A stretch of 64,000 bases of DNA from the NCBI GenBank assembly GCA_913774355.1, contig CAJYGB010000018.1, forward strand, positions 124,001-188,000, given 5' to 3'. Shown piece by piece: positions 18,599-27,583 of this stretch (position 1 is its first letter; each line of letters starts with the position of its first letter). The translations under genes were made by a program, and so were the position numbers. Below the pieces are notes generated by a model. The model did not search any database. It saw only the letters and a list, made by a program, of their open reading frames with translations, and was not told the origin of the DNA. Source of the stretch: an uncultured Chryseobacterium sp. GTDB taxonomy: Bacteria > Bacteroidota > Bacteroidia > Flavobacteriales > Weeksellaceae.

Positions 18599-19972
18599 AT
18601 GTACACACCATTTAAATCTAAGATCGTGGTGACGGTCTTACTAATGTTCTATTTTAATTTTTCATTCAGTCAGGTTGGAATAGGTACTACTTCGCCTGAT
18701 CCTTCATCCATCCTCGACATTAAATCGACAAATAAAGGGGTTCTGCTTCCCAGCATCGCCATCACATCGCTTACGGATAATATAACGGTGCTTTCTCCGG
18801 CAAACGGACTCGTCATCTGGAACAATGGGGCAGGCGGACTTGCTGATACCGGACTGTATTACTGGAACAGCCAGAAGTGGAATAAAATTTCTGTTGCCAA
18901 TACGTCCAATACTATTTTTTCGAGCAGTTCCGGAAATGCGTGGAATAATTCTGCCACCAACAGCGGAAACAATACCGGAGGCAATACCCATCTCTCATTA
19001 GGAACCAATACTTATGATGATTTGATCTTTAAAGTAAATTCGGTAAAATCAGGCAGATTAGGAACAGATAACTCTATAAGCCTCGGAGCCGGGGCAAACG
19101 CAGGCCAGAACGGTATTGCTATAGGAATATCCGGTTCTGCCTACCAGGGAGTCTCGGTTGGAAATGAGGCTTCCGTAACGGCAAATGACGGGCTTGCATT
19201 GGGAAATAAAGCTGTCGCTGCAGCCTATAAGTCCAACGCCGTCGGATATAATGCGAAAACCAATAAAAATGAATCTACTGCGCTGGGCAATAATTCTCTG
19301 GCCGACGGATTCCAGTCTACCGCTATCGGCTATAATGCCAAAACTACAGCCAACGAATCTTCTGCACTGGGAAATAATTCCGAAGCAGCGGGTTTCCAGT
19401 CGGTGGCATTGGGGTATAGTGCCAAAACAAATTCCAACAGTGAAACGGCCGTAGGATTTTATGCAGTAACCGGAGGACAGAATTCCACAGCTATTGGTTC
19501 GGGAGCTTCCGCTGTAGGCCAGTATTCTACCGCAATCGGGTACAATGCTTCCGCTTTACAGGCGAATTCGATTGTTTTAGGAAATAACAACGCAAACGTT
19601 GGGATTGGAACCTCTACGCCAAATACAACCGCAAGGCTGGATGTAAGCGGAGCGTATAAAATGGGAAACCAGGGAACGGTTCATAAAAACCAGATCAGCT
19701 TTGAAGTCTGGCCCGCAGTTTCCATACATAATCTTCCGTGCAGTAAATCTACTACGATGAATATTGCTATTCCTGCCTCTATGCTTCCGTCCTCAACAAA
19801 AGCCACAATTACCGTAACACCGGCAGCAGATTTTGCAGGAAATTCAACATTTGCCATCTCAAACCCGAGAATGACTTCCACTTCCAACATTACCGTAAAT
19901 CTTACCAATATCTCTGCAAACACGGAAAGCTTATATTCTTCGCATTTTTATGTAATAATTAATGAATTTTAG
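18599..19972 (+). CDS. YadA-head-like repeat surface protein
   Basis: 457 residues with a signal peptide ending near SFSQ. The N-terminal motif VGIGTTSPDPSSILDI is common in Bacteroidota surface and fibre proteins and returns as VGIGTSTPNTTARLDV near residue 340. Between them (about 150-335) is a left-handed beta-roll of the YadA-head type, with repeats such as IGYNAKT and ALGNNS; three near-identical 28-residue units occupy 216-299. The C-terminal domain (about 365-457) is an Ala/Thr/Ser-rich beta structure. No membrane anchor, beta-barrel or T9SS sorting tail was recognised. It probably acts in attachment or as a fibre tip, which is inference. Confidence 0.75.
   Translation: MYTPFKSKIVVTVLLMFYFNFSFSQVGIGTTSPDPSSILDIKSTNKGVLLPSIAITSLTDNITVLSPANGLVIWNNGAGGLADTGLYYWNSQKWNKISVANTSNTIFSSSSGNAWNNSATNSGNNTGGNTHLSLGTNTYDDLIFKVNSVKSGRLGTDNSISLGAGANAGQNGIAIGISGSAYQGVSVGNEASVTANDGLALGNKAVAAAYKSNAVGYNAKTNKNESTALGNNSLADGFQSTAIGYNAKTTANESSALGNNSEAAGFQSVALGYSAKTNSNSETAVGFYAVTGGQNSTAIGSGASAVGQYSTAIGYNASALQANSIVLGNNNANVGIGTSTPNTTARLDVSGAYKMGNQGTVHKNQISFEVWPAVSIHNLPCSKSTTMNIAIPASMLPSSTKATITVTPAADFAGNSTFAISNPRMTSTSNITVNLTNISANTESLYSSHFYVIINEF
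19244..19495 (+). repeat. Three 84-bp tandem coding repeats
   Basis: Units at 19244-19327, 19328-19411 and 19412-19495 each encode 28 residues beginning GYNAKT or GYSAKT and containing ALGNNS or a variant. The first two are the most alike. Copy number may vary between strains by slippage. Confidence 0.75.
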
Positions 19973-20002
19973 ATAATTTAAATAAAATTTGCTTAATATA
20001 TT

Positions 20003-20010
20003 TATATTTG
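20003..20010 (+). promoter_or_regulatory. Candidate -7 box for the gene at 20039
   Basis: TATATTTG is an exact match to TAnnTTTG, 29 bases before the ATG. The -33 element is weak, with only AT-rich sequence at the right distance. Confidence 0.45.
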
Positions 20011-20038
20011 CTCAAAATTTATTTAGTAAATAAAATCT

Positions 20039-20866
20039 ATGAAAACCAAATTTATTCTTTTTCTCTTCTGTATCAATTTTGTGAAATTTTTCTCTCAGCC
20101 CTATTATGGAAAACATAATACCAAAGATTTACCCAAAGCCGACTTCATTCTGGCAAACGGTTCTACAGTAACCGGCTTTCTGGTTGGATTTACCTATCCT
20201 AACGGAACCTATCCCGATTTTTTCAATAAGGACGATATTTATAATTTCATTTATAAAACGACAAAAACCTCGAAGGATGAAAAGTTTGGTGCAGATGAAG
20301 TAAAATTGGTAAAAATATATGATGATCAGGGAGATGTAACGAGCTCCATCGAAAGGCTCGATATGAAATATATTGACAAAGACGGGCAGGTGAATGATAA
20401 GAAGAAGCGGTCTTTTGAGCCTTTGCTTTATGACGGAAAAATCCGGATCTACGGTTCGAATTTAAAAGTGTGCAGCGGGACCGTCTGTAATTATGTGTAC
20501 TCAAAATTATACATAAAGAATGCAAAAGATGATTTTGCTGTGATGCCTGTAGATTATGATAAACTGGGGCTTTTTGCAGGTTCGCTATATGATAAAATGG
20601 CAGAAGCTTTTAAATATGCCGGCAGGGACTGTCCGGAATTTCAAAAATACATGAGCGCTCTGGAAATGAAATTTGAAGATAAGGCTTTCAAAAAAGAAAT
20701 GAATGCAAAATTTAAAGAGATCAGAAAGAAGGCTTACGATGATGGTAAAAAGCAGAATCTAGGTCATAACCAAAGTCAGGATTTACTGGGCGATTACATG
20801 CTTGAAGCCTACCTGGGATTCTATGGCGGAATCATCCGGGAATATGAAAAAAACTGCGCATACTGA
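20039..20866 (+). CDS. Secreted protein of unknown function (paralogue of 62738-63526)
   Basis: 275 residues with a signal peptide ending near FFSQ. The first half has GSTVTGFLVGF, a charged stretch, and YDGKIRIYGSNLKV followed by YVYSKLYIKN; the last hundred residues are Lys/Glu-rich helix, with CNY, RDCPEF and a final Cys. The same order of elements (DGKI-plus-beta, then YVYSK, then a CP motif and a Cys near the C-terminus) is seen in the protein at 62738-63526, so the two are probably distant paralogues. The probable location is the periplasm or the surface. No family name is offered. Confidence 0.65.
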   Translation: MKTKFILFLFCINFVKFFSQPYYGKHNTKDLPKADFILANGSTVTGFLVGFTYPNGTYPDFFNKDDIYNFIYKTTKTSKDEKFGADEVKLVKIYDDQGDVTSSIERLDMKYIDKDGQVNDKKKRSFEPLLYDGKIRIYGSNLKVCSGTVCNYVYSKLYIKNAKDDFAVMPVDYDKLGLFAGSLYDKMAEAFKYAGRDCPEFQKYMSALEMKFEDKAFKKEMNAKFKEIRKKAYDDGKKQNLGHNQSQDLLGDYMLEAYLGFYGGIIREYEKNCAY

Positions 20867-20906
20867 AAAAAAGGCCGGCCAAATAAATTTTGGCCGGCCT
20901 TTTTTT
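20866..20906. terminator. Strong bidirectional terminator
   Basis: GGCCGGCC appears on both arms, flanked by A7 and T7 tracts, with an AT-only loop. It starts at the last base of the stop codon of the gene at 20039. Confidence 0.9.
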
Positions 20907-21043
20907 AAACTTTTATATCTTTTTAAAAAGGTTTTGAAATTTTCAATCAGTTCTGGTCTGATACGTAATAAAAGGATCGGATGTAGCCTTCCAGCATTAT
21001 ATTTCTTTTTTTACTATAAATTCTTTGCAGATGATAAACTCTG

Positions 21044-21493
21044 TTATAAATCCATTCCGGAAAACCAGTAATCTTCCAGTCCGAAATCTTTTTTGTGCTG
21101 ATGCATCCTGAAGTAATTTTGTTCAGAGATTTCGTCATCTTCATCGAAAACGAGAGAATCATGAACAATATATCCGTCAGCAACCTTCATGAAAAAGTGA
21201 TGGGCAGGAATATCCCCGAACTCAAAATAGTGCTCAAGGATAAAATTTTTTATTTTATATTTTTCAATAACTGATATAAGTTCCATCATTAGGGGGTCTT
21301 CTTCAAAGTCATCTCTGGAACTGATAGAGTCAAAGTAAATAGCTGTGCTTTCAAAATCTCTTGCATTTTTGATCAGCCACTGGAAATTGTCTTTAAATGG
21401 AAAAAAAATGAATCTGTCTGATTTTACGCAAACGGCATTATCATCAGTTTCGATCGGGTCTTTTGTGACCAGACAAGTCATGTAATAACTCAT
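21044..21493 (-). CDS. Protein of unknown function, operon partner of the phosphorylase
   Basis: 149 residues from the ATG at 21493, one base after the stop of the nucleoside phosphorylase; the longer frame to 21526 would overlap that gene. It begins MSYYMTCLVTKDPIETDDN and has no signal peptide. It is acidic and aromatic-rich with regular strand/helix alternation (FIFFPFKDNFQWL, FILEHYFEFGDIP). The near-zero gap implies translational coupling with the phosphorylase, but no function follows from sequence. Confidence 0.65.
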   Translation of the reverse strand: MSYYMTCLVTKDPIETDDNAVCVKSDRFIFFPFKDNFQWLIKNARDFESTAIYFDSISSRDDFEEDPLMMELISVIEKYKIKNFILEHYFEFGDIPAHHFFMKVADGYIVHDSLVFDEDDEISEQNYFRMHQHKKDFGLEDYWFSGMDL

Positions 21494-21494
21494 C

Positions 21495-22349
21495 TTATTT
21501 AATAATCCTGTCCAATACCCACTCAATCAGGTTTTTTTCGGAGGCGTGGTGATCGGCAGAGAATTCCCCGCGTCTTCTGTTGGCAATCACGTTGTTTACC
21601 GTAATGGCTTTGTGGCCCAACATTTTGGATAAAGCGTAAATGGCTGAAGTCTCCATTTCAAAATTGGTCACGCCAAGATCGTTCAGGGTTTCCAGGAACT
21701 GGTCATCAACCGCTTTCAACCGCAGCTGTCTGCCCTGTGGCGCATAAAAACCCGGAAAGGTAGCGGTATTCCCATGGTATCTGGCATCTTTGTACAGCTC
21801 GCCCAGCTCTTCCGCCCATTCCGAAAAATACAGCATCGGTTTGATTTTGGCGTACGGAAAGCGTTCTGAAAAGTTTTTCGAGAATTCGTTTTCAAACGCA
21901 TAATCCTGATAGAAATGCATCAGGCCGTCCAGTCCTACAACATTTTGGGTCACGAGCATATTATCCACCTGCACCTCAGGATTTACACTTCCGCAGGTTC
22001 CCATCCGGAACAGCTGCAGTGCCGTATGTTCAGTTTTGAATTCTTTCTGCTGAAGGTCGATATTGACCAGCGCATCCAGTTCGTTCATCACGATGTCGAT
22101 ATTTTCCGTACCGATTCCTGTTGACATTACCGTAATTCTCTCGCCACGCAGAGTTCCCGTATGCGTATAAAATTCCCTTTTGTTTTTTCTGATTTCTACT
22201 GTGTCGAAATATTTTGAAACCTTTGCCACACGGTCAGGATCGCCTACAAGTATTATTTTTTCAGCAATATCTTCCGGCAAAAGGTTAAGGTGATAAACAC
22301 TTCCGTCTTCGTTCAGCACTAATTCTGAAGCTGCAAGTTTATTGAGCAT
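21495..22349 (-). CDS. Nucleoside phosphorylase, uridine-phosphorylase-like
   Basis: 284 residues from the ATG at 22349; the frame extends to 22418 but those residues are unlike the family. The sequence has the phosphate-binding GDPDRV motif, the MSTGIG segment and the purine/uridine binding FEMETSAIYAL. This is the PNP/UDP fold that splits nucleosides with phosphate into base and ribose-1-phosphate. The length and the RMGTCGSVNP motif favour uridine phosphorylase over purine-nucleoside phosphorylase. It acts in cytoplasmic pyrimidine salvage. Confidence 0.85.
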   Translation of the reverse strand: MLNKLAASELVLNEDGSVYHLNLLPEDIAEKIILVGDPDRVAKVSKYFDTVEIRKNKREFYTHTGTLRGERITVMSTGIGTENIDIVMNELDALVNIDLQQKEFKTEHTALQLFRMGTCGSVNPEVQVDNMLVTQNVVGLDGLMHFYQDYAFENEFSKNFSERFPYAKIKPMLYFSEWAEELGELYKDARYHGNTATFPGFYAPQGRQLRLKAVDDQFLETLNDLGVTNFEMETSAIYALSKMLGHKAITVNNVIANRRRGEFSADHHASEKNLIEWVLDRIIK

Positions 22350-22632
22350 AATTATTTTTTTATCGTTTATAAATGAAAATTGTGATTTACTAAAATCTTC
22401 CGCCATATCCTTCCTCATTATTTAAAAAGAAAAGCCTGTGTAGAATAGGCCGTTTTTAGTAATGAATGTGATTTCGGGGTTTAAAATTAATAAAAAAAAT
22501 TATATGGTATATCCTCTTGCATATTAAATCAGTTTAAACATGAAAATTCTTTAATTCAAATTTAATAAGTCGGCTGATTTTGTTCCAAAGGAGTAATATC
22601 TGTTTAGATCAGTCATAGGCTTACGGCATAGC
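22350..22632. other. Intergenic region upstream of the phosphorylase
   Basis: AT-rich sequence with no open frame of note. A stop-rich stretch covers 22440-22600. Apart from the presumed phosphorylase promoter I see no structured element. Confidence 0.4.
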
Positions 22633-22647
22633 AACTCTGTAGGAGTT
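22633..22647. repeat. Solitary REP-like hairpin
   Basis: AACTC and GAGTT pair around TGTAG. The core CTCTGTAGGAG differs by one base from CTCCGTAGGAG next to the RAYT gene at 44991-45001, so it may be a dispersed copy of that repeat. Confidence 0.45.
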
Positions 22648-22687
22648 CTATCTTTTTGATATTTTAAAATGGAATTAATGTTGCCGA

Positions 22688-22838
22688 TTACTGACCAATC
22701 TCATCAATAGGTAAACTCACGGTGAAGTATACTGATCGGACAGCAGAATTTTCATTTACCTTTTTCCATTCCGGCGGATCAATAATCAATTGTATTAACG
22801 CTGTAAATTCACTTGCAAAGCAAAATTCACCATTCACC
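22688..22838 (-). pseudogene. Possible C-terminal remnant of a TonB-like protein
   Basis: Directly after the SUI1-like gene on the same strand, a frame with no proper start reads ALIQLIIDPPEWKKVNENSA and then VRSVYFTVSLPIDEIGQ to a stop. The pattern P-x-W, N-x-x-x-V, then YFT-x-x-LPI matches the end of Bacteroidota TonB C-terminal domains (family reads like MPKWKPGKQNG, then V-x-x-x-YTLPI). About 50 residues remain; no signal, membrane helix or Pro-rich spacer is left. Similarity is by eye. Confidence 0.35.
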
Positions 22839-22841
22839 TTA

Positions 22842-23165
22842 TCATCCGCCGACTCTTTTTGTTTTATAGCCCAGGTCTTTAAGGATTGCCATGATCTTAT
22901 CACGGTTATCACCTTGGATGATAATGGTGCCGTCTTTTTCAGAGCCGCCGATACCTAAAGTGGTTTTTATCTTTTTTGAAATTTTTTTAAGCTCTTCCTC
23001 AGTACCTTCCCAGCCTTCGACAATCGTTACGGGCTTTCCGTTTCTACCTTTCTTTTCAAACTTGCACACCAATGGCTCTTTCTGCTTAAACTGTTCTTCA
23101 GGCATTTCAAAATCCTGCTCTTCATGATCAGGAAAAAGGTTTTTCAGTTGGTCTCTTAAATCCAT
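22842..23165 (-). CDS. SUI1/eIF1-like translation factor (YciH family)
   Basis: 107 residues: a short charged N-terminal tail (about 1-45) and one SUI1 domain (about 45-107) with GWEGTEEELKKISKKIKTT, GIGGSEKDGTIIIQGD and the end DLGYKTKRVGG. Family proteins bind the small ribosomal subunit and influence start-codon selection; bacterial roles are only partly known. ATG start with a usual length. The gene stands alone, with a probable TonB fragment just downstream. Confidence 0.88.
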   Translation of the reverse strand: MDLRDQLKNLFPDHEEQDFEMPEEQFKQKEPLVCKFEKKGRNGKPVTIVEGWEGTEEELKKISKKIKTTLGIGGSEKDGTIIIQGDNRDKIMAILKDLGYKTKRVGG

Positions 23166-23309
23166 ACGGCAAAATTAATAATTATTTGGAGGAAAGAAAA
23201 GCGCAATCATTAATTAAAATAATTACCTTAAACCGGGATGATCTTTTAATGGATTCATAACGATAAAATGATTATATTTAATAATCTGTTACCAAAAAAA
23301 TATTAAACT

Positions 23310-26051
23310 ATGGATCTATTTGTATTAGTACCCATTTTTGGGGTGATTGCCTTGGTATATACGTACCTCCAGAGCAATTGGGTCAATAAGCAGGATGCCG
23401 GAAATGAAAAAATGAAACTTATCAGCGGACATATTGCTGACGGTGCCATGGCTTTTCTCAAAGCCGAGTACAGGATTTTAACTTATTTTGTCTTAATCGT
23501 TGCCATCCTCCTCGCAGTCATGGGCATGAGCAATGCCAATTCGCACTGGACCATCGGGATTGCTTTTATTTTCGGGGCTGTATTTTCTGCCTCAGCCGGC
23601 TTTATTGGGATGAAAATTGCTACCAAAGCCAATGTACGGACTGCCCAGGCTGCCAAAACTTCTCTTTCACAAGCTTTAAAAGTTTCTTTTGCCGGAGGAT
23701 CAGTAATGGGAATGGGCGTAGCCGGATTGGCGGTGTTAGGATTGGGTGCCTTGTTTTTAATCATCAGACAGATCTTTGCTCCCAATTCACCGGTAGATTC
23801 CCACGAAATGGAAAGGACCATCGAAATTCTTACGGGGTTTTCTTTAGGTGCTGAATCCATTGCACTTTTTGCAAGGGTAGGCGGAGGAATTTATACGAAA
23901 GCTGCAGATGTAGGAGCGGATTTAGTAGGAAAAGTGGAAGCGGGAATTCCGGAAGACGATCCACGAAATCCCGCCACAATTGCAGATAATGTAGGAGATA
24001 ACGTGGGGGATGTTGCCGGGATGGGAGCGGACTTGTTCGGGTCTTATGTAGCGACGGTGCTGGCAACCATGGTGTTGGGTAGAGAAACGGTTTCTCAGGA
24101 TTCATTCGGCGGTTTTGCGCCGATTCTTTTACCGATGCTGATTGCCGGGACGGGGATTATTTTCTCGATGGTCGGGACCTTTTTTGTGAGAATCAACGAT
24201 AACGAAGATTCATCTACATCCAGCGTGCAGAATGCTCTTAATCTGGGAAATTGGGGAAGTATTGTGATTACTGCCATCGCTTCTTATTTTTTGGTGACCT
24301 ATATTCTTCCGGACAAAATGGTGCTGAGAGGTCATGAATTTTCAAAAATGGGTGTTTTCGGAGCCATTATGGTAGGGTTGGTTGTCGGAACACTAATGAG
24401 TATTATTACGGAATATTATACAGCCATAGGAAAAAGGCCGGTGTCAAGTATTGTAAGGCAGTCTTCCACCGGACATGCCACGAACATCATCGGCGGTCTT
24501 TCCGTAGGGATGGAGTCAACTTTGCTTCCGATTATTGTTCTGGCAGGCGGAATTTACGGTTCTTATCTTTGTGCCGGGCTTTACGGCGTGGCTATTGCGG
24601 CTGCAGGAATGATGGCGACAACAGCCATGCAGCTTGCCATCGATGCATTCGGTCCTATTGCAGATAACGCAGGTGGAATTGCTGAAATGTGCGAACTGCC
24701 GAAAGAAGTCCGTGAAAAAACAGATATCCTGGATGCCGTAGGAAATACAACGGCAGCCACAGGAAAAGGATTTGCCATTGCTTCCGCAGCATTAACCGCT
24801 TTAGCTCTGTTCGCTGCATTCGTAGGAATTGCAGGAATCGACGGGATCGATATTTACCGGGCAGATGTATTAGCCGGATTATTTATCGGGGGAATGATTC
24901 CCTTCATTTTTTCATCTTTAGCCATTACCGCGGTTGGACAGGCAGCTATGGCCATGGTGGAAGAGGTAAGAAGGCAGTTCCGGGAAATTCCGGGAATACT
25001 GGAAGGTAAAGCACAGCCGGAATACGAAAAATGTGTAGCCATTTCTACCGATGCTTCCATCAGGAAAATGATGCTGCCGGGAGCCATTGCCATTATTTCA
25101 CCTTTATTGATCGGATTTATTTTCGGACCTGAGGTACTGGGCGGATTTTTAGCAGGAGCTACCGTAAGCGGCGTGTTGATGGGAATGTTCCAGAACAATG
25201 CCGGCGGTGCGTGGGATAACGCCAAAAAATCTTTTGAGAAAGGGGTAAATATCAATGGAGAAACCTATTACAAAGGTTCCGAACCGCATAAGGCATCGGT
25301 AACGGGTGATACGGTAGGAGACCCGTTTAAAGATACTTCAGGACCTTCCATGAATATTCTGATCAAATTGATGTCAATTGTATCATTGGTAATCGCACCT
25401 ACCTTAGCGGTGATGCACAAAGATAAAATCGAGGCTAACAGAAAAGCAAAACTGGAGGCTTTAATGGGGACTGCAGGTCTTACCGCGGTTAATTCAACTG
25501 CTACTGGTGCTAACGGTACCGGAACCGTGATGATGTCCCAGATAAAAGGCTATCTGAATGAGAGCGGAGATTTTGTTTATGATACAGGAGCCATAAAAGA
25601 AGTAGAGTTGAAAGACGGAAAGAAAATAAAAATCGGAGAGGGTAGCCAGCTGTATCAGCTGTACAATGCCGTTAAGAATAAAGACCAGGGTGTTCTTGAC
25701 CCCAATAAATGGTACACCATAGAAAATCTGTATTTTGAACGCGGGTCGAGTGATCTGAGACCGGGTTCCGATGCACAGCTGCTGAATCTGGTAGAGCTGT
25801 TGAATGCGTACCCGACCATGAAAATAAAGCTGGGCGGCTACACGGATAATATCGGAAACGAAGAAAGCAACCAGAAGCTTTCCAACCTGAGAGCTCAGAC
25901 TGTAAAGCTTAAATTACTGGAGCTTGGCGTAGGAGGAGACAGGGTAGAAGCAGAAGGTTATGGTTCCCAGTATCCGGTATGTGCAGCCAATGACACCGAA
26001 GAGTGTATGGCAAAAAACAGAAGAATCGATGTAAGGGTATTATCCTTTTAA
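23310..26051 (+). CDS. hppA: Membrane-bound pyrophosphatase fused to an OmpA C-terminal domain
   Basis: 913 residues, well over the roughly 650-770 of ordinary membrane pyrophosphatases. Residues 1-720 form the 16-helix pump, with [28 protein letters not shown] and [14 protein letters not shown] as the diphosphate/Mg sites. Ala482 in [10 protein letters not shown] is the mark of K+-dependent enzymes. Whether it pumps Na+, H+ or both cannot be read safely; the DLFESY Glu typical of many Na+ pumps is Gly here. From about 790 the protein carries an OmpA-type domain with Asp846 and Arg861 at the 15-residue spacing of peptidoglycan-binding OmpA proteins. The pump's C-terminus is periplasmic, so the domain is in the right compartment. 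A terminator follows. Confidence 0.93.
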   Translation: MDLFVLVPIFGVIALVYTYLQSNWVNKQDAGNEKMKLISGHIADGAMAFLKAEYRILTYFVLIVAILLAVMGMSNANSHWTIGIAFIFGAVFSASAGFIGMKIATKANVRTAQAAKTSLSQALKVSFAGGSVMGMGVAGLAVLGLGALFLIIRQIFAPNSPVDSHEMERTIEILTGFSLGAESIALFARVGGGIYTKAADVGADLVGKVEAGIPEDDPRNPATIADNVGDNVGDVAGMGADLFGSYVATVLATMVLGRETVSQDSFGGFAPILLPMLIAGTGIIFSMVGTFFVRINDNEDSSTSSVQNALNLGNWGSIVITAIASYFLVTYILPDKMVLRGHEFSKMGVFGAIMVGLVVGTLMSIITEYYTAIGKRPVSSIVRQSSTGHATNIIGGLSVGMESTLLPIIVLAGGIYGSYLCAGLYGVAIAAAGMMATTAMQLAIDAFGPIADNAGGIAEMCELPKEVREKTDILDAVGNTTAATGKGFAIASAALTALALFAAFVGIAGIDGIDIYRADVLAGLFIGGMIPFIFSSLAITAVGQAAMAMVEEVRRQFREIPGILEGKAQPEYEKCVAISTDASIRKMMLPGAIAIISPLLIGFIFGPEVLGGFLAGATVSGVLMGMFQNNAGGAWDNAKKSFEKGVNINGETYYKGSEPHKASVTGDTVGDPFKDTSGPSMNILIKLMSIVSLVIAPTLAVMHKDKIEANRKAKLEALMGTAGLTAVNSTATGANGTGTVMMSQIKGYLNESGDFVYDTGAIKEVELKDGKKIKIGEGSQLYQLYNAVKNKDQGVLDPNKWYTIENLYFERGSSDLRPGSDAQLLNLVELLNAYPTMKIKLGGYTDNIGNEESNQKLSNLRAQTVKLKLLELGVGGDRVEAEGYGSQYPVCAANDTEECMAKNRRIDVRVLSF

Positions 26052-26072
26052 TCCGAATTGAAAACATTATTG

Positions 26073-26099
26073 AAAGCACTGCCGAAAGCAGTGCTTTTT
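26073..26099 (+). terminator. hppA terminator
   Basis: AAAGCACTGC and GCAGTGCTTT pair around CGAAA, ending in T residues, 22 bases after the stop codon. Confidence 0.85.
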
Positions 26100-26355
26100 A
26101 ATTAAAAGCTTTAATATCAGAATAATATGAAGACTTTTCTCCAAGCGAATTCAATATAAAAATAAATTTAAACCCTTTGGAATTTAAACCCTTATTTATC
26201 TTGCAATAGCGTCAGGTTTTAGCCCGATGTAATAATAGCAGTTAAAAATGCGGTTTCATCCAAACTTATTTACTTAAATAACGGATACCTTAGAGAGTGA
26301 TGCTAACAAAAGAAACTTCCAGCATCAATCATCCGGCTTCCTACTTTTAAACAAG

Positions 26356-27495
26356 TCAGAGCACCTTTCTCAAATGTTCCAGTGCATCCGTAATCAGGTC
26401 ATCGTTCTTTGCAAAGCTGAACCGGATATAATCGGAATTCTGTTTCGAATTGTAAAATGCGGAAAGCGGTAAGCAGGCAACTTTTTTTTCAACCGTCAGC
26501 CACTTTGCGAATTCCACATCAGTCATGGCTTTGGAAACCGCTCTGAAATTGGCAATCTGGAAAACCGCACCTTCAGCTCTCTGCCCGGCCGTTAGCGGTG
26601 TTTTATTGATAAGTTCATAAAAAAGATCACGTTTTTTCTGCATAAGCAATTGATTGGCAGAAGGATCAAAAACTTCAAGATATTTAGCGATTGCATACTG
26701 GCAGGGCGCACTGGCACCATAAGAAATATATTGCTGGTGGCACCGGAATTTGGCGGTCAGTTCTTCGGGAGCCAGAAGATAACCCACTTTCCAGCCTGTG
26801 GAATGGAACATTTTCCCGAATGAAAAAATTCCGAATGTCCTTTTTCTCAGCCTGGGATGCATAAAAGCACTGTAATGTTCCGTTCCGTCGAAACAGTAAG
26901 TATCGTAAATCTCTTCAGAGATGAGGTAGATTTCCCGATCTTTAATCAGCGTATACAGCTGGTACCATTCTTCACGGGACCATATTTTTCCGGTAGGATT
27001 CTGAGGCGAATTGACAATAATGGCTTTGGTTTTTCCGGAAATACAGTTTTGCAGCTTTTCCCAGTTTATCGAGAAATCATTGTCAAGATCGTAGTAGACG
27101 GGAATACCGCCGTTGAGGAAAACAGACGGTCCGTAAGTATAGTACGAAGGCTGAATGACTATGACTTCATCACCTTGGTTCAAAATACAGCGGAGCGAAG
27201 TATACAAAGCAAAAGTAGCACATGGGACAATGGTTACTTCATTTTCTTTCAGGGTGATGCTGTGTTTCCTGTTTATATTAAACGTCATAACATTCTGGAT
27301 AAGCAGGGGATTTCCGGCAAGCGGCTCATAATTATGATTACCCATATCAGCTGCTTCTTTCAGGAATTCCCGGAGACGGCTGTCGATGCTAAAATCTGGT
27401 AACCCCAGTGAAAGATCGAAACTGTTGTTCTTAACAGCCAGTTCAGACATTTCCGAAAAAAAAGAGTAATGATTGAATCCGTAAATATTCTCCAT
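26356..27495 (-). CDS. Class I/II PLP aminotransferase (methionine/kynurenine aminotransferase-like)
   Basis: 379 residues with fold-type I landmarks: NSPQNPTGKIWSREEW for substrate and phosphate contacts, SEEIYDTYCF carrying the cofactor Asp/Tyr, the PLP Lys in FSFGKMFHSTGWKVGY, and RFSFAKNDD near the end with the substrate-carboxylate Arg. This arrangement is found in YbdL-type methionine aminotransferases and kynurenine aminotransferases. The amino-acid substrate cannot be read from sequence. It is cytoplasmic and divergent from the M28 peptidase gene, 88 bases apart, with an exact -7 box before it. Confidence 0.85.
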   Translation of the reverse strand: MENIYGFNHYSFFSEMSELAVKNNSFDLSLGLPDFSIDSRLREFLKEAADMGNHNYEPLAGNPLLIQNVMTFNINRKHSITLKENEVTIVPCATFALYTSLRCILNQGDEVIVIQPSYYTYGPSVFLNGGIPVYYDLDNDFSINWEKLQNCISGKTKAIIVNSPQNPTGKIWSREEWYQLYTLIKDREIYLISEEIYDTYCFDGTEHYSAFMHPRLRKRTFGIFSFGKMFHSTGWKVGYLLAPEELTAKFRCHQQYISYGASAPCQYAIAKYLEVFDPSANQLLMQKKRDLFYELINKTPLTAGQRAEGAVFQIANFRAVSKAMTDVEFAKWLTVEKKVACLPLSAFYNSKQNSDYIRFSFAKNDDLITDALEHLRKVL

Positions 27496-27512
27496 ATTAT
27501 GTGCATTTCATT

Positions 27513-27520
27513 CAAATATA
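27513..27520 (-). promoter_or_regulatory. Candidate -7 box of the aminotransferase gene
   Basis: The minus strand reads TATATTTG, an exact TAnnTTTG, 18 bases upstream of the ATG. Confidence 0.5.
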
Positions 27521-27583
27521 TGAAAAATACCATTCCATCTGGGATTAAATAAATTTTCCTATTTTTAAGCAAATTATTCATCA

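Noticed and set aside
23483..25255. Several open frames of 60-133 codons on the minus strand across the pyrophosphatase gene
   Set aside because: They are antisense to a gene with clear family motifs, have low-complexity composition and no start context; they follow from codon bias of the real gene.
26857..27402. A 181-codon plus-strand frame inside the aminotransferase gene
   Set aside because: The longest shadow frame, but it is antisense to the PLP-binding core and has no recognisable domain.
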